Shown here in pieces: positions 1 through 10,147 of a stretch of 64,000 nt of DNA. The translations under genes were made by a program, and so were the position numbers. This DNA comes from CAJQLB01 sp905479065 (GTDB lineage Bacteria; Bacteroidota; Bacteroidia; Flavobacteriales; Flavobacteriaceae): NCBI GenBank assembly GCA_943846735.1, contig OX044364.1:434001-498000 (forward strand), read 5' to 3'. The notes under the pieces were generated by a model, which saw only the letters and a list, made by a program, of their open reading frames with translations, was not told where the DNA came from and made no database searches. Numbering within the stretch: the first letter of the stretch is position 1; the number at the start of each line of letters is the position of its first letter.

Positions 1-946
1 ATTTTACCAGTGTGATGCTGATGTTGTAGGCTCTAAAAGTTTACTACAAGAGGTTGAATTTATTCAATTATATGATGATGTTTTTGATAAATTGGGATTA
101 AAACATGTTACAGTAAATATCAACAACAGAAAAATCTTATCGGGTATAGCCCAAGTTATTGGTGCCCAAGAAAAATTAATAGATTTTACAGTAGCACTTG
201 ACAAATTAGATAAAATAGGTGAGGAGAAAGTAAAGCAAGAAATGCTAAACAAAGGCATAGATCAAAAAGGTATTGATAAATTGCAGCCCTTGTTTGAATT
301 GCAAGGTTCCTTTGATGCTCAAATTGACAATCTCAAAATAATGCTTGCAAGTTCTGAGGAAGGACTTGAAGGTATTAAAGAGCTCAGTTTTATTTATTCT
401 GTAATTAATTCTATTGGCTTAAAGTCCATATCTCTGCGATTAAACTTGACGCTGGCACGTGGTTTAAATTACTACACTGGTGCAATTTTTGAAGTGTCCC
501 CGCCGCCCAGTGTCACCATTGGTTCCATTGGGGGTGGAGGTAGGTATGATGACCTCACAGGTATTTTTGGACTGAAAAATGTTAGTGGTGTTGGTATTAG
601 CTTTGGTTTGGATAGAATTTATTTAGTTTTAGAGGAATTGAATTTATTTCCTAAAACTGTTTCAAATAATACTGATGTATTATTTATCAATTTTGGTGAC
701 AAAGAAGCACTATTTGCTTTGAAGACAATCAATATGTTGAGACAGAAAGGTTTTAATGTTGAATTATATCCTGATAAGGTTAAAATGAAAAAGCAAATGA
801 CCTATGCAAACAAAAGAAATATCCCTTTTGTGGTTTTGATTGGTGACGAGGAACTGAAAACAGAAACTTTTGCTCTAAAAAAGATGATTTCCGGAGAGCA
901 AACTAAATGTAATTTCTCTGAAATGATTGATCTTATTAAGAAATAA
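1..946 (+). CDS. hisS: Histidyl-tRNA synthetase, C-terminal part (cut by window edge)
   Basis: Charges tRNA-His with histidine in the cytoplasm. The reading frame is open from base 2 (FYQCDADVVGS...) to a TAA at 944-946, so the start codon lies before the window and about 314 residues are visible. Class II synthetase signatures are present: LARGLNYYTGAIFE, the glycine-rich GGGGRYDDL, and the motif 3 arginine in GVGISFGLDR. The C-terminal block beginning TDVLFINFGDKEALFA looks like the HGTP anticodon-binding domain. An internal TTG at 92 could be mistaken for a start, but the homology clearly continues upstream. It ends six bases before the convergent gene, with no terminator hairpin seen between them. 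Confidence 0.96.
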   Translation, partial: FYQCDADVVGSKSLLQEVEFIQLYDDVFDKLGLKHVTVNINNRKILSGIAQVIGAQEKLIDFTVALDKLDKIGEEKVKQEMLNKGIDQKGIDKLQPLFELQGSFDAQIDNLKIMLASSEEGLEGIKELSFIYSVINSIGLKSISLRLNLTLARGLNYYTGAIFEVSPPPSVTIGSIGGGGRYDDLTGIFGLKNVSGVGISFGLDRIYLVLEELNLFPKTVSNNTDVLFINFGDKEALFALKTINMLRQKGFNVELYPDKVKMKKQMTYANKRNIPFVVLIGDEELKTETFALKKMISGEQTKCNFSEMIDLIKK

Positions 947-952
947 ATCTCT

Positions 953-3900
953 CTACTTTACGATTATTTTTTTAGAAGCTATTCCACTTGAAGTGTTTAA
1001 TTTAATGATGTAAGCACCTGAACTTAATTCATTTAGTCTTATTTCTTGATAATTTTGATTTGAAACAATTTTAATATTTTGAATCGATTGACCTAAAAGA
1101 TTCATCACTTGTAAAGCATTAATGTCTTTGTATAATGGATTTACAATGACAATACTTTTTATATTATTTGAGTAATAAACATCAACATTATCAGTAAGGA
1201 CTTTATTGGTAATGTTTAATGTATTTTGATTACTAAATGTAATTTCAAAACGTTCTAAATATTCTCCAGCTGGCAGAAAGATATCATAATTTTGTTCAGA
1301 TAAGTTGTGATAAATATTTAATATTTTATCGTGAAGATATACACTTGTTTCTTCAGGGGCATTCGTCAATGCATCCAAAACAAAACTATTTAGACCGTCA
1401 GAGTCAGTGTAAACACCAATGGGGAGAATCGTTTGGTTATCAATGAGGTCAGTCCCTTGTATCGCAAATCTTTGGTCATTAATTAACCAAAACATATCAT
1501 CTAACTGTGTTTCCTGCATCATCCCATCGTACCCCCAATCAATACCAGTAGAAGCATTACTATCTTCTGTAACGAGTAATTGTCTTCTGATCGTGTTAGT
1601 TGAGTTAAACCCAATTCTTATTTTTAGTCGAGTATCTTCTGAGGTTGTTACATTATTTGCTTGATTGTTCGCGTTAGGTGTGATTTCTGAATCACTGAAT
1701 TCATCATTCATTTCTACAAATGTTGAATTTCCACTACTTTCTTTATGAAATATTCTTTGACCGTTATTAAAGTTAATAGTACCTCCATCTTCATCCCCCA
1801 AGACAAAAAAACCTTGGCTAACAGGAATATAGTTGCCTGGTAATTTAATTGGTGTTCCGCCGGTACCTACCTCTGGATGATTTGATCCTTCTGTGGCAGC
1901 AGTTGTGGCCCCAGATAAATTTAGCAAATGGTATCCACCCTGATATTCTCTAAGCACATGTGAACCACCTCCCCAATGTTCCCAAAAATACAAGGTTCCT
2001 GTAATAGATGCGCTATTATCATTGATAAACTCGTAAGCATTTATTGCAGAAGGATAGGGGTTTCCAATTAAATAATTTTTACCCGCTCCAATCGTAATAT
2101 CCACATCACCATTGTTAGGTTTACCACTAAACACATAGTTTTGTTCTTCAGTAATGGCACCAGACCCGGGGCCTTTCATGGTAAAGCCTTCACCAGTGTT
2201 TATAGTTCCATTACTTTTTACGTGTTGCCAAGCGTCGTAATCACCTTCATCACCATTTACAAATTTCCACATCCAGTAATCAGCTAGTGTAATGGGGGTT
2301 CCTGAAGAACCATTATAGCTACTAGATGTAAAGTTAATATCTAAATCTTCATCTTTCAAAACATCTGAAATGCTATAATTGTGATTAGTAACTCCTGAGT
2401 CTGTCGTTCCAACTGGAGATGACCAATAATTGTAGGTGTAGGTATCCGCTGTTCCTTGTTGATCTCTTTCTAATTTTCCTGAAGCACCAACAACTAAGTC
2501 ACTATCAATGGTTTGTATTAATTGTGATTCTCCCTCCAAATCAATATCACCATCTAATTCAAGATAATGACTCACAATTAATCCATTTCCTGTTTGGGCA
2601 CCATTGTCACCATTTACCGTTAACTTTTTGTTATTATTAATAATTAATCCTAATACTGTTCGATTATTATCTTTGTATAGCGGAATTAGACTGGAATTTG
2701 TATTATCTAAGGTTACATCATGATTTATTTGAACAATATTGTAATCCATGGTCAACTTATCACTATCGTTTGGTTCATCTTCATATAAATAGGAAACAAC
2801 GCCGGGTAAATATTGAACATCTCCATTTTCCCATGTGGCTGAATCATCCCAGTTTCCAGTACCTCCAGATGTCGTTTTGTAGGGAAGTGGTGCAGTTTGT
2901 TCATCAAGATTACTGTAATTAATCATGGATGCATCATTGCCACTATTTGACTCATCTTTGATACTTCCAAATACCAAGGTACTCATGGGGTAGTAACCGA
3001 TTAAATTATTCCATGGGATGTCATCAATATCATTTTTGGTGGTCTCAGATGGCAGAATTTTACCATCAACATTTAAAGATATGTTTTGCTCAATTTCCTG
3101 ATTCATGATATACTGAATTTGATTCGCAGATAATGGTACGTCCCATACGCGAACTTCGTCAATGCTCCCACGCATTTTTTGCTGTCTATTTATGTGATGA
3201 GCAGCACCAATTATAAAATGAGAATCTGAAGGCATCGTCATTGGAGATAACGGAACTCCTTTATCTGCTAAATAATCATCACTGTCGTAGACAGGAATTC
3301 CATCAATATACAATACAGCCTCATTTTCACTAAAATCATATGTCGCAGCAACATGATGCCATTCATTTTCTGGAATACTCTCCTTAGTTTGTAAAATACT
3401 ATTAGCAGTATCTGAAGGATTTCTCCATACCATTCTAAATTTATTAGATTGGTTTATTCTAAAAGCATAACCATGGGTATAAGTATCTCCACCAGGAAGG
3501 TTTTCATTAAAATAATTTCTTTTAGAGACAATATCAAATTTATTTTGCCCTATGTCACGTTTAATCCATGCACTAATCGTAAAATCTGAGTTGTCTAAAT
3601 CATTAACATTACCAGCATCTAGATAAGTATCTGTACTTCCAGTATTGTTAAAATAGGCTGACCGGCCATTGTTGAGCGATACCTGAGAGGTAGAACCAAA
3701 TGTAATGTATTTGGTGCCCTCAAAATAAAATTCTGTTTCTAGTTCTGAACCAACATTATCCATTGTTACAGAAGTAACATTGGTACTAAAGTTAGCATCA
3801 TCTGATACCACCATCACATATATTGGTCCACCAGTATTCGTGGATGACACCATAGATTCCGGGATAGAAAGTTTAACAGTAGGAACAGAATCTTTTATGA

Positions 3901-5059
3901 CAATTTTCCATTTTTGAGATATCGGTGTAACACTTGAAATACTGCTAGCCCCACTACCAAAATCTTTTGTAATTGGTGAATCTGGAGTAGTGCCTCCGTT
4001 ATTGTTACCCCACATTAAAAATGTTTTATCTGCAAAAAACTCACTCGTATTTTGGGTGTTTGTGGTTTCTATGGTTTTAATACCTATTGTTAAATCGTCA
4101 TTCGTATTAATCGATTTTGATTGCTTTTGTTCAAGTTCAGAGGTGTCATCCCTACCAATTCCAGTAACGTTATAATTGAATGCATCATCAGTAGCATTGC
4201 CAGTATCTACATCCCAAATCACCGTACCATCTGAATCTATGTAATCCAAAGAAGAGCCATTGACTCCGAGAGTAATTCCATATTTGACAGCTAGATATGA
4301 TTCAATTTTTTGTCGTTCTGATTGAGATATTTTGTGATTATAAATAATAAGTTCAGAAATGTCTCCTTGCCATCGTGTCGTAGGGTCAGAAGGTGTTGAG
4401 CCAATATTTGCATCCATTGTTCCCGAGAGTGTGTTTGCATTTGTGTTTGATGCTGGTAAACTTTGCAGGACACCATTAATGAAAAGTCTGCTTTTTTTGT
4501 TTTCTAGGTGCCTGTAATTCACTAAATAAGGAATTCCACTTGACACATTTGTAATATTATTCGTGACTATTCCCGAAGAAGTTCCAGTGCTGTCTGTGTA
4601 CCGTCCTTCGAGAGTGTTGCTATTTAACTGTTTCATCTCAATAGAACCATTGGTGCCATTGTCGAGATGTAATAAACTCTTTGTGGAGTTGTTACTCCCA
4701 TCGGTGATAGCAAAAACTGTCATGACACTATTCGCCACTATTGAAGATTTTAATTCATGATTAGAACCATCGAAATTTATAATTGGATTAAAATTAATGC
4801 CACCTTGATAATACGTTGGTCTTTTGCTATTAGTTATTTGAATAGCATGATTAGCATTAACAGTGTTGTCCAGCCATCTTTTTACGTCATCACTGTCTTC
4901 GGCTGAGTCAGAAATATCTTCTTCGACACCGTAATTTGCTTTTAACCATAATTTTAAATCAGTATTGATACCACCAGGCGATTGTGTATGACCAAATGAT
5001 AAATAAAAAAAGAGTATGACAAATTTGCCATAATTTCTGCGCAGTTGAAAAGTTTTCAT
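953..5059 (-). CDS. Very large secreted LamG-domain protein with T9SS type A sorting domain
   Basis: A 1368-residue extracellular protein. A hydrophobic signal peptide (FVILFFYLSFGHTQS, about residues 12-26) is followed by a concanavalin/LamG-like block starting LWLKANYGVEED. Next comes a segment of the type SLDYIDSDGTVIWD...GIGRDDTSELEQKQSKS (about 265-330) that I know from many Bacteroidota secreted proteins. A second LamG domain (about 465-660; DFTISAWIKRD, ENEWHHVAATYD, RGSIDEVRVWD) follows, then a region with NYLIGNPYPSAINAYEF and a Ser/Asp/Asn-rich stretch. The last about 80 residues (MNLLGQSIQNIKI ... LSSGAYIIKLNTSSGIASKKIIVK) match the T9SS type A sorting domain, so export by T9SS and surface attachment or release is expected. 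No catalytic domain was recognised. The likely role is glycan binding or adhesion, which is inferred. It is transcribed away from the sulfatase gene. Confidence 0.85.
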   Translation of the reverse strand: MKTFQLRRNYGKFVILFFYLSFGHTQSPGGINTDLKLWLKANYGVEEDISDSAEDSDDVKRWLDNTVNANHAIQITNSKRPTYYQGGINFNPIINFDGSNHELKSSIVANSVMTVFAITDGSNNSTKSLLHLDNGTNGSIEMKQLNSNTLEGRYTDSTGTSSGIVTNNITNVSSGIPYLVNYRHLENKKSRLFINGVLQSLPASNTNANTLSGTMDANIGSTPSDPTTRWQGDISELIIYNHKISQSERQKIESYLAVKYGITLGVNGSSLDYIDSDGTVIWDVDTGNATDDAFNYNVTGIGRDDTSELEQKQSKSINTNDDLTIGIKTIETTNTQNTSEFFADKTFLMWGNNNGGTTPDSPITKDFGSGASSISSVTPISQKWKIVIKDSVPTVKLSIPESMVSSTNTGGPIYVMVVSDDANFSTNVTSVTMDNVGSELETEFYFEGTKYITFGSTSQVSLNNGRSAYFNNTGSTDTYLDAGNVNDLDNSDFTISAWIKRDIGQNKFDIVSKRNYFNENLPGGDTYTHGYAFRINQSNKFRMVWRNPSDTANSILQTKESIPENEWHHVAATYDFSENEAVLYIDGIPVYDSDDYLADKGVPLSPMTMPSDSHFIIGAAHHINRQQKMRGSIDEVRVWDVPLSANQIQYIMNQEIEQNISLNVDGKILPSETTKNDIDDIPWNNLIGYYPMSTLVFGSIKDESNSGNDASMINYSNLDEQTAPLPYKTTSGGTGNWDDSATWENGDVQYLPGVVSYLYEDEPNDSDKLTMDYNIVQINHDVTLDNTNSSLIPLYKDNNRTVLGLIINNNKKLTVNGDNGAQTGNGLIVSHYLELDGDIDLEGESQLIQTIDSDLVVGASGKLERDQQGTADTYTYNYWSSPVGTTDSGVTNHNYSISDVLKDEDLDINFTSSSYNGSSGTPITLADYWMWKFVNGDEGDYDAWQHVKSNGTINTGEGFTMKGPGSGAITEEQNYVFSGKPNNGDVDITIGAGKNYLIGNPYPSAINAYEFINDNSASITGTLYFWEHWGGGSHVLREYQGGYHLLNLSGATTAATEGSNHPEVGTGGTPIKLPGNYIPVSQGFFVLGDEDGGTINFNNGQRIFHKESSGNSTFVEMNDEFSDSEITPNANNQANNVTTSEDTRLKIRIGFNSTNTIRRQLLVTEDSNASTGIDWGYDGMMQETQLDDMFWLINDQRFAIQGTDLIDNQTILPIGVYTDSDGLNSFVLDALTNAPEETSVYLHDKILNIYHNLSEQNYDIFLPAGEYLERFEITFSNQNTLNITNKVLTDNVDVYYSNNIKSIVIVNPLYKDINALQVMNLLGQSIQNIKIVSNQNYQEIRLNELSSGAYIIKLNTSSGIASKKIIVK

Positions 5060-5256
5060 TTGTTAAGTTTTTGTTTGGGACTAACTTAAAGAGCCAATAT
5101 TAGTAAAATATTCTATAAAGAGCAAAAAAAATCGATGAAATGCATTATTTTATAAATGTACAATGGTTTAGTTCGTTTAAACACTAGTGCCTACTGGTTG
5201 TCTAACATTAAAAGTTAAATAATCGACTAAAAGCTTTTATCTTCGACAAAATACAT

Positions 5257-5264
5257 TATATTTG
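5257..5264 (+). promoter_or_regulatory. Candidate -7 box (TATATTTG) for the sulfatase gene
   Basis: TATATTTG matches the Bacteroidota primary-sigma -7 consensus TAnnTTTG and lies 42 bases before the ATG at 5307. No clear TTG is present at the expected -33 spacing. The 247-base intergenic region between the two divergent T9SS cargo genes holds no other recognisable gene. Confidence 0.45.
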
Positions 5265-5306
5265 ACTGAAATTTAATTTTAATAGTAACCTAATTTATCC
5301 CAGGAA

Positions 5307-8300
5307 ATGAGACGAACTATTATTTATATGTCCTTGCTTTTCATATTGTTAAGCAAGAGATCCCAAGCCCAATCTCCTAATATTATTGTTATTATTGCTG
5401 ATGATATGGGATGGAATCAAGTAAGTAGTGATAAAACAACTTCGATCAACGGAACTAGCTATCCAAGTGACTTTTTTGAAACTCCTAACATTGACAATTT
5501 GGCGTCAGAGGGAATTGCCTTCCCAAATGCTTATGTTAATGGTGCAAATTGTGCGCCAACCAGAGCGGCAATCTTAAGTGGACAATATGCCGCTAGGGAT
5601 CACAATAATATTTTTACGGTGGATATTGGGGGTGATGGGTTAAATAGAGGAAATACTGCTGCTAACTCAACTCTTATCGGTCCTGAAATGGGAATAAATT
5701 CAAATAATTTAGATGAAATTCCCAGTTCGGCAATTACCATTGCAGAGACACTAAAGGCTGCTGAATATACAACTGCTCATTTTGGAAAGTATCATGTTGG
5801 TGAATACGAAAATGAAGACTCATTTAACAATGCCCCCAAAGATCAAGGATTTGATTTCAATTATGGAGGAGGAACAGATGGAGGTCCTGGTTCGGGAGGA
5901 TATTTTGCTACTAGTGCGTCTCCGTATACGTTTAATGATAATGTTGGACTTGAATTAGACGTCTTTGCAGATCCTTATTCCGAAGTAGAGTCAATGGAAT
6001 TATCAATTGATCATGACAATTATCCTTTAACTGGAACACCAAAGCATGTAACTGATGCACTGGTTGAAGCAGCATTTGATTTTATGGATAACCATAGTAG
6101 TGATCCTTTTTTTATGCATTTTAGTAATTACGCCATACACGGTCCTTTTAATCCACAGGATGCACGTGTAGATTTACGAGCAAAATATAATGACAAAGAA
6201 ACCAATACCACAGCAGTATTTATAACCATGATTCTAAACCAGGCCAAGCAGCTTTGGCCGAAGGTATGGACCAAGCTATTGGTAGATTAGTGCAGTACCT
6301 TAAAGATACCGATGATCCGAGACGACCAGGGCATAAGTTGTCAGAAAACACGCTTGTTTACTTTATCTCAGATAATGGAGACGCAATTAAACGAAGTGTA
6401 AATTTTCAAGAACAATCGCCTTTAAAAGGAATGAAAGGGGAGTACTACGAAGGAGGAATACGTAATGTTACTTTTGTGTGGTCTGAGGCATCTTGGTTGG
6501 CAAATAAAGGTACTGTAAATGAAACACCTATCATTGCATTTGACATTTATCCTACCTTAGCTGAGGCGGCAAATACATCTTTACCCGAAAATTATGATAT
6601 TGATGGTCAAAGTCAATGGCAAATGTTAACCACAGGAGCATTAATGACACGAGAGAGTTTATTCTGGCACCATCCTGGATATCTTATTGATTCAAAAAGG
6701 GATTCGAGACCTGTTACGGTAGTGAGAAAAGGAGCTTATAAGCTCATGCATTTTTATGAAACTAGTGAGTATGAATTGTACGATTTATCATCAGATTTAA
6801 ATGAAGCGACCAATCTACTACCAACCAATAATCAAGACATTATAAATTTAGCTAATGACTTGATTGCAGATATGAGAGGTCATTTGATAGAGACATCTGC
6901 TCCAATGCCAACCTATAGAAATGGAGGTGGTTCTGTTCCATATCCAAATTTTCTAGTTAAGACTTCCAGTTGTGTTGCTATTGATAGTCCAACTGCTTTT
7001 TGGGATTTTGATACAGGAAATAATACAAATGACACCACAGGCAATGATAATAATTCTGTTTCTTCAACTATAGATGTAAAATACAGTACGACTGATTTTA
7101 AGGAAGGAGATCGATCAATAGTTTTTGATGGCGCCACTAGTATAGAATATTCAAATGCTGAGGAATCATTTTTAAGAGGTGAAATTTCTGAACGAAGCGT
7201 TTCTGTATGGATCAAACCGAGTAATCTTATTGGAGTGCAAAATATTTTTGATGAGGGAGGCACCTCCAAAGGTATTGCACTCAGGTTAAATAATAATAAT
7301 TTGGAACTTGTTGTCAGGTCTAGTACTGCTACTTTTGTTGAGTTAGACACGGTATTTCCAAGTGATGACGAGTGGCATCATATCGCTTTTATTTATGATG
7401 GAAGAAATACAAGTAACCAAAATGTAACCTTGTATCTCGATGGGGTGTCAGTAGCTTCAATTACAAATTCCATTCCTGAGCTTATTGGAAATCACAGTGG
7501 TAGTGGTATTGGCGGTAGAATAGGAGGAGGAGATAGTTTTGGAAACACAGAAAATAATTTCTTTAAAGGAAAAATGGATGCATTTGCTGTGTATGATAAT
7601 GTGCTATCCGGTTCAGCTATTGAAAATGCTGTTCAAACATTTTATTATGATGCAGATGAAGATGGATATGCGAGTTCAAAAGTGTTAAGTTGTTCAAATC
7701 CTGGTCCAGGATTCAATTTAACAGAGTTGTCATTAGGTGATTGTGATGATAGTTCTAATCAAATTTACCCCAATGCAATAGAGTTGCCTGATGGCCTTGA
7801 TAATGACTGTGATGGTCTAGTAGATGAAGAAATAGTATATGAATTTAATGACAGTTGGTCTCCTGTCGACGTGAACGGTTTTCAAACAGATGCCTCGATT
7901 ATCATAACCTCGGGTGATGCCATAATTAATCAAAACACGTCATCTAATTCTATCACAATAAACCCAGGTTCGAGCTTAACACTGGATGCAGGAATTAATA
8001 TCACCACAAAAGAAGCAGCACTTGGCTTAACTTTAGAATCAACCTCGAGCACGTATTCAAGTTTATTTATAGAAGGTAGAGTTTCTGGTAATATTTTTTA
8101 TAAACGCTATGTAAATGCCTACACTGATGACGGTGTTAGTAATGATAATGATTTGGTGTCTGCACCACTGACAGGCCAAACCTTTGGTGATTTTGCTGTG
8201 GCCAATTCCAATCTTTTTGAAAACCCAAGTGCTCCCACTGAAAAAGCTTTTGCCCCTTTTGATAAGGCATCTGGTAGCTACATCAATTATGATACCTCTG

Positions 8301-9442
8301 TAAATGCCAGTACCTTGATCACAGCAGGAACAGGCTATCGTGCCGCTTCTTCAGATGGTGACACGTTTATCTTTACAGGAACGGTAGAAACTGGTAATGT
8401 TTCATTAAATATTACAGATTCAGGTGCTGCTTATGCAGATTGGAATCTGATTGGTAATCCATACCCATCGTATGTAGATCTCTCGGCTTTTTTAAATCAC
8501 GAAGTCGCTAGTGGCGTTAAAAACATCGATCTTTTAGAAGCAGCCTCTGGAGTGTATGGTTATGACGGCGACCTTTCTAATGGTTGGGATATCATTACGC
8601 TAGCCAATGTTGGCACACGACTTCTTGCGCCAGGACAAGGATTCTTTGTCGCAGCAGATGCAGATGATGTTGCAGCGTATGATCTTGAGTTTACACCCTC
8701 CATGAGAACTACAGGATCGGATGATGACTTTATAGTGGGTCGTAATTCAAATCCACTCACTTTTTTAGAACTCAACACCAGTACCATCAATGCTAGTTAC
8801 AACACCTCATTTTATTTTAATGACACTGCTACTAGTGGCTTGGACGCAGGGTATGATGCTGTTTTATGGGGAGATGCTATTCCAGACTTTAGTATTTATT
8901 CACATCTCGTAGAAGACAACACAGGCGCCCCCATGGCTTTACAAGCTTTGGCTAGCACTGATGTTTCAGATAGTACGGTTCCACTCGGGGTCGTTGCTAA
9001 TGCCGGAGAAGTATTAACCTTTAGTATTAGTGATCTCAATTTACCTACAAACATCAAGGTTTATTTAGAAGACACTGTTACCAGTGCGATAACCTTACTC
9101 ACAGAACAAGACTATAGCTTAACACCTACTGTGAATCTCACTGGAACTGGACGATTCTTTTTAAGATTTTCGGATAGTGCTTTATCTCTTGCAGACAGTC
9201 AGATAGAGACAATCCAAATATATAAAGACCAAACACAGAAAACAGTCTTCATCAATGGGTTATTAACACAACCAACTATTGGCTACGTTTATGACCTGCA
9301 AGGACGTGTGGTGCAATCAAAAGCATTAGAAGCAAATAGAGTCTCACAACAAATGGATGTCAGTAGGCTGAGTACTGGTATTTATCTTGTAACCATCACC
9401 AACAATCAAAACAGATACACCAAAAAAATTGTAGTCAATTAA
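5307..9442 (+). pseudogene. Secreted sulfatase-LamG-MopE-like fusion with T9SS tail, broken by a frameshift
   Basis: Two overlapping frames (5307-6290 and 6254-9442) together make one protein of about 1380 residues. The first carries a signal peptide and the S1-type sulfatase N-terminus: metal-binding ADDMGWNQ and the formylglycine motif CAPTR (Cys82). The second carries the rest of the sulfatase (FISDNGD, LKGMKGEYYEGGIR), a LamG domain (WDFDTGN ... DEWHHIAFIYDG ... LYLDGVSV) and a MopE-like calcium/copper-binding motif (DADEDGYASS ... GDCDDSSNQIYPNA ... DGLDNDCDGLVDEE). After these come a beta-rich module with WNLIGNPYPSYVD and a T9SS sorting domain ending TKKIVVN. At 6219-6223 the frame must slip -1 (TTT then TAT, giving VFYNHDSKPGQAALAEGMDQ). 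This fits loss of one T, or equally a 2-base insertion. If real, sulfatase activity is lost; a sequencing error is possible. The natural substrate cannot be read from the sequence. Confidence 0.8.
6213..6226 (+). other. Frameshift site in the sulfatase gene
   Basis: Reading GCA GTA TTT then ATA in the first frame ends at 6290. Resuming at TAT AAC (6221-6226) restores conserved sulfatase sequence without any stop up to 9442. The site is a short T run, typical of single-base loss or miscalling. It does not match the X XXY YYZ slippery heptamer, so programmed -1 frameshifting is not favoured. Confidence 0.8.
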
Positions 9443-9483
9443 AAATGATTTTTTAATATTGGTAAAGAGTCTCTTATAAGAAG

Positions 9484-9517
9484 AAAAAACCTTTGAATAT
9501 AATTCAAAGGTTTTTTT
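9484..9517. terminator. Bidirectional hairpin terminator
   Basis: The sequence AAAAAACCTTTGAAT, a 3-4 base loop, then ATTCAAAGGTTTTTTT forms a strong stem with a T run on either strand. It can end both the plus-strand sulfatase transcript and the minus-strand tRNA-Met transcript. Confidence 0.85.
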
Positions 9518-9521
9518 ATTG

Positions 9522-9595
9522 TAGCGAGAACGAGATTTGAACTCGTGACCTCTGGGTTATGAATCCAACGCTCTAACCAACTGAGCTACCTCGCC
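9522..9595 (-). tRNA. tRNA-Met (anticodon CAT)
   Basis: The reverse complement begins GGCGAGGTAGCTCAG, has the D-arm GTTGGTTAGAGC, anticodon loop TTCATAA with CAT, the variable AGGTC and T-arm ACGAG-TTCAAAT-CTCGT, and ends TCTCGCTA without encoded CCA. The acceptor stem pairs with G-T wobbles at its ends. The anticodon stem lacks the three consecutive G-C pairs of initiator tRNA, so elongator Met is most likely. A lysidine-type tRNA-Ile(CAT) cannot be excluded without a covariance-model search. Confidence 0.93.
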
Positions 9596-9711
9596 ATCTT
9601 ATTGCGGCTGCAAATATAAAAACAAAATCATTGTTAGCAAATACTAAATCCCTAAATAATTTTTGAAAAGTAAAAATTTAATGTATATATTACCGCCCAA
9701 AATAAAATCAT

Positions 9712-10098
9712 ATGGACGATAAAACTAAATTTGAACTAGAGTTTCCAATTCATGCATCGCCTCAATTATTGTATCAATACATTTCGACTCCATCAGGCTT
9801 ATCTGAATGGTTTGCTGATAATGTCAATTCTCGTGGTGAAATGTTCAAATTTATATGGGATGGAAGTGAAGAACAGGCAAAGTTAATCACTAAGAAAAGT
9901 GGTGAACGCGTTAAGTTTAAATGGCAAAATGAAGATGACGATGCGTCCTATTTTGAAATAAGAATTCAGGTTGATGAAATTACAAAAGATGTATCCTTGA
10001 TGGTTACTGACTTTGCTGAAGATGATGAATTAGAAGACACAAAAATGCTTTGGGAAAATCAAATTTCAGATTTAAAGCAGGTTTTGGGATCAGCCTAA
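9712..10098 (+). CDS. START-like (SRPBCC-fold) domain protein
   Basis: A 128-residue soluble protein with the look of a Bacteroidota START-like family: FPIHASPQLLYQYISTPSGL near the N-terminus, SEWFADNV, then alternating strands and a C-terminal helix (TKMLWENQISDLKQVL). This is the AHSA1/SRPBCC helix-grip fold, which usually encloses a hydrophobic ligand; the ligand and role in this family are unknown to me. The length is normal for the family and ATG at 9712 fits the fold start. A hairpin terminator follows 24 bases after the stop. As I recall, the block START-like / class IV aminotransferase / YqgE / HU / fmt / recQ is commonly kept together in Flavobacteriaceae. Confidence 0.85.
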   Translation: MDDKTKFELEFPIHASPQLLYQYISTPSGLSEWFADNVNSRGEMFKFIWDGSEEQAKLITKKSGERVKFKWQNEDDDASYFEIRIQVDEITKDVSLMVTDFAEDDELEDTKMLWENQISDLKQVLGSA

Positions 10099-10122
10099 TA
10101 AATAATGTTATTAATTATATTT

Positions 10123-10147
10123 GTCCTGAGTTATCAGGACTTTTTTT
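10123..10147 (+). terminator. Hairpin terminator abutting the next start codon
   Basis: GTCCTGA-GTTA-TCAGGAC is a perfect 7-bp stem with a 4-base loop followed by seven T. The last T (10147) touches the ATG of the next gene at 10148. It should stop transcripts of the START-like gene. Confidence 0.85.

Noticed and set aside
6219..6226. Programmed -1 ribosomal frameshift in the sulfatase
   Set aside because: No X XXY YYZ heptamer and no obvious downstream stem; an indel or sequence error is simpler.
6913..7350. A 145-codon minus-strand frame inside the sulfatase
   Set aside because: Antisense to the LamG region; no signal, promoter or recognisable domain.
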